Below, piece by piece: positions 63,020-64,000 of a DNA stretch of 64,000 nt. This stretch comes from Closterium sp. Naga37s-1. Taxonomy: Eukaryota > Streptophyta > Zygnematophyceae > Desmidiales > Closteriaceae. The stretch's first letter is position 1, and each line of letters begins with the position of its first letter. The notes under the pieces were generated by a model. The model worked only from the letters and a program-made list of their open reading frames with translations, had not been told where the DNA came from and did no database searches. The stretch lies in assembly GCA_947471745.1 (NCBI GenBank), contig CANJKZ010000018.1:20818-84817 (forward strand). Direction: 5' to 3'. The position numbers were made by a program, and so were the translations under genes.

Positions 63020-64000
63020 GGTAACGTCTCTCAGCAACACAGCACCGCCGCTCGTAGTGCTCTCTCGTAAGCACGCACGGCCACGACAAGAGCTCTCGCT
63101 GAGCTTCCCGACAACCCCCACCATGGCCGAATTCACTCTCGCGACACTAACGTAGGAGCAACTCGACCGTCCTCCGTGCGCCAAGTTGAGGATTCGGCGC
63201 TCGAAATTGCGACGCATCATGGCGGAACGTGACTTCCGCGCGTCAGCAATCCACGGTGAATATTCCAGCGCCACCACACGCACCTGCAAATGCACCTGCA
63301 CAATCGGAGGAGCCGATCATCATTTCATCAGGCACACCGACACAAATGACAGCGTGGGACAACGCTCAGGCGCAGCCAGTGATGGCGCCGCCCATTCGAT
63401 GACTAGCATGGAAAGGAACAGGGTCGCGCCAAGCCTGCGGAGCCTTGCGAAGCCCGTCGGCACGTGGAATTTGCGGCGACAAGCGGCGACCACGCCATCA
63501 TGGCGCCAATGCCACTCAAGCCGCAGCGCCCGCCCTGTTTCGACCCGAGCCAGCGTGGAGGTCCGACGGTTCAGTCGTGGGTCTTCACATGAACGTATTC
63601 TTAGACGCAAATTATGTCGAGTCGGGCGCAGCGAAGATTAGATACGCCGTCTTGCTGCTGAGGGGCCCCGCCATGGACTGGTGGCGAGTCATCGTGACGT
63701 CGCCACGCGCCTACGAGCCAACCGTTGCAAGGGAAGGGTCCGCAGGTCCAGCCGTCACCTGGAGCTCATTCTGCGAATCGCCCAGTACAGCACGTGGGAT
63801 GCGTGGTGCGCAGGGCTTCGGGCGCGCTTCGAGCCAATCGCGGCTACTATATTCGGCGCGTCAGAAACTGCGTACTTGGCGGCAGCTCGGGTCGGTCCAA
63901 GACTATACGAGCGGTTTTCTCGCATTATGCGAGCAAGTCGGCTACATGCACGAAGCGGAGCGGGTGGACCGTTACGTCGGAGGGCTGAAGCCGGACATCT
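63020..64000 (+). mobile_element. Gypsy G1, second copy, 5' part cut by the window edge
   Basis: Corresponds to 7,364-8,343: leader, gag start (MAEFTLATL near 63,123) and part of the gag domain (TMTSMERNRVAPSL-type segment near 63,400). Many small length differences from the first copy. Continues beyond the window. Confidence 0.85.

Overview
This is eukaryotic, GC-rich nuclear DNA dominated by LTR retrotransposons, with one small host locus present twice. The Ty1/copia primer-binding sites are all variants of the sequence complementary to plant initiator-Met tRNA (TGGTATCAGAGC). The Ty3/gypsy element is a chromovirus (chromodomain at the end of pol), and the host genes have short GT-AG introns. 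Together these suggest a green-lineage genome, possibly a streptophyte alga. The species cannot be fixed from the sequence, and no bacterial or organellar genes are seen.

Layout. 1-2,092: 5' part of a copia-A element (minus), cut by the window edge. 2,093-2,883: gypsy 3' fragment. 2,884-7,363: copia-B (minus), lacking its 3' part. 7,364-12,510: gypsy G1 (plus) with 3' LTR. 12,511-18,742: host locus with two secreted-protein genes, gene 1 (13,931-15,619) and gene 2 (17,068-18,694). 18,743-22,093: copia-C fragment (minus), split by a 1.58-kb non-autonomous LTR element (19,358-20,937). 22,094-22,531: LTR and leader of copia-D. 22,532-23,082: gypsy integrase fragment. 23,083-24,152: inverted copy of the region upstream of gene 1. 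24,153-31,526: copia-A1 (minus). 31,527-32,586: gypsy 3' end and LTR. 32,587-38,897: second copy of the host locus. 38,898-46,537: young copia-A3 (plus). 46,538-50,369: second copies of copia-C, copia-D, the integrase fragment and the inverted block. 50,370-57,745: copia-A2 (minus). 57,746-58,536: gypsy fragment. 58,537-63,019: second copia-B. 63,020-64,000: start of a second G1.

History that can be read. The block 11,798-31,874 (20,077 bp) is tandemly duplicated as 31,875-58,093. The junction copy of gypsy at 31.5-32.2 kb is a recombinant: its left half matches the gypsy fragments beside copia-A, its right half matches G1, and the switch lies within 79 bp. This points to unequal crossing-over between dispersed gypsy copies. 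After the duplication, unit 1 gained the non-autonomous element (TSD GAGCC) and unit 2 gained copia-A3 (TSD ATCGC). Each unit preserves the other's empty site, and the unit lengths balance once these insertions and a few repeat-length changes are counted.

Host genes. Genes 1 and 2 are tandem paralogues with a shared promoter, the same signal peptide, the same roughly 90-residue N-terminal domain and identical exon phases. Gene 1 also has two EGF-like modules and a Thr/Ser/Pro-rich tail; gene 2 has only a Thr/Ser-rich tail. Both look like secreted or wall glycoproteins; their function is not known to me. The most unusual features of the window are the retroelement-driven amplification of this locus and the fast-changing GC-rich minisatellite arrays in the copia leaders.
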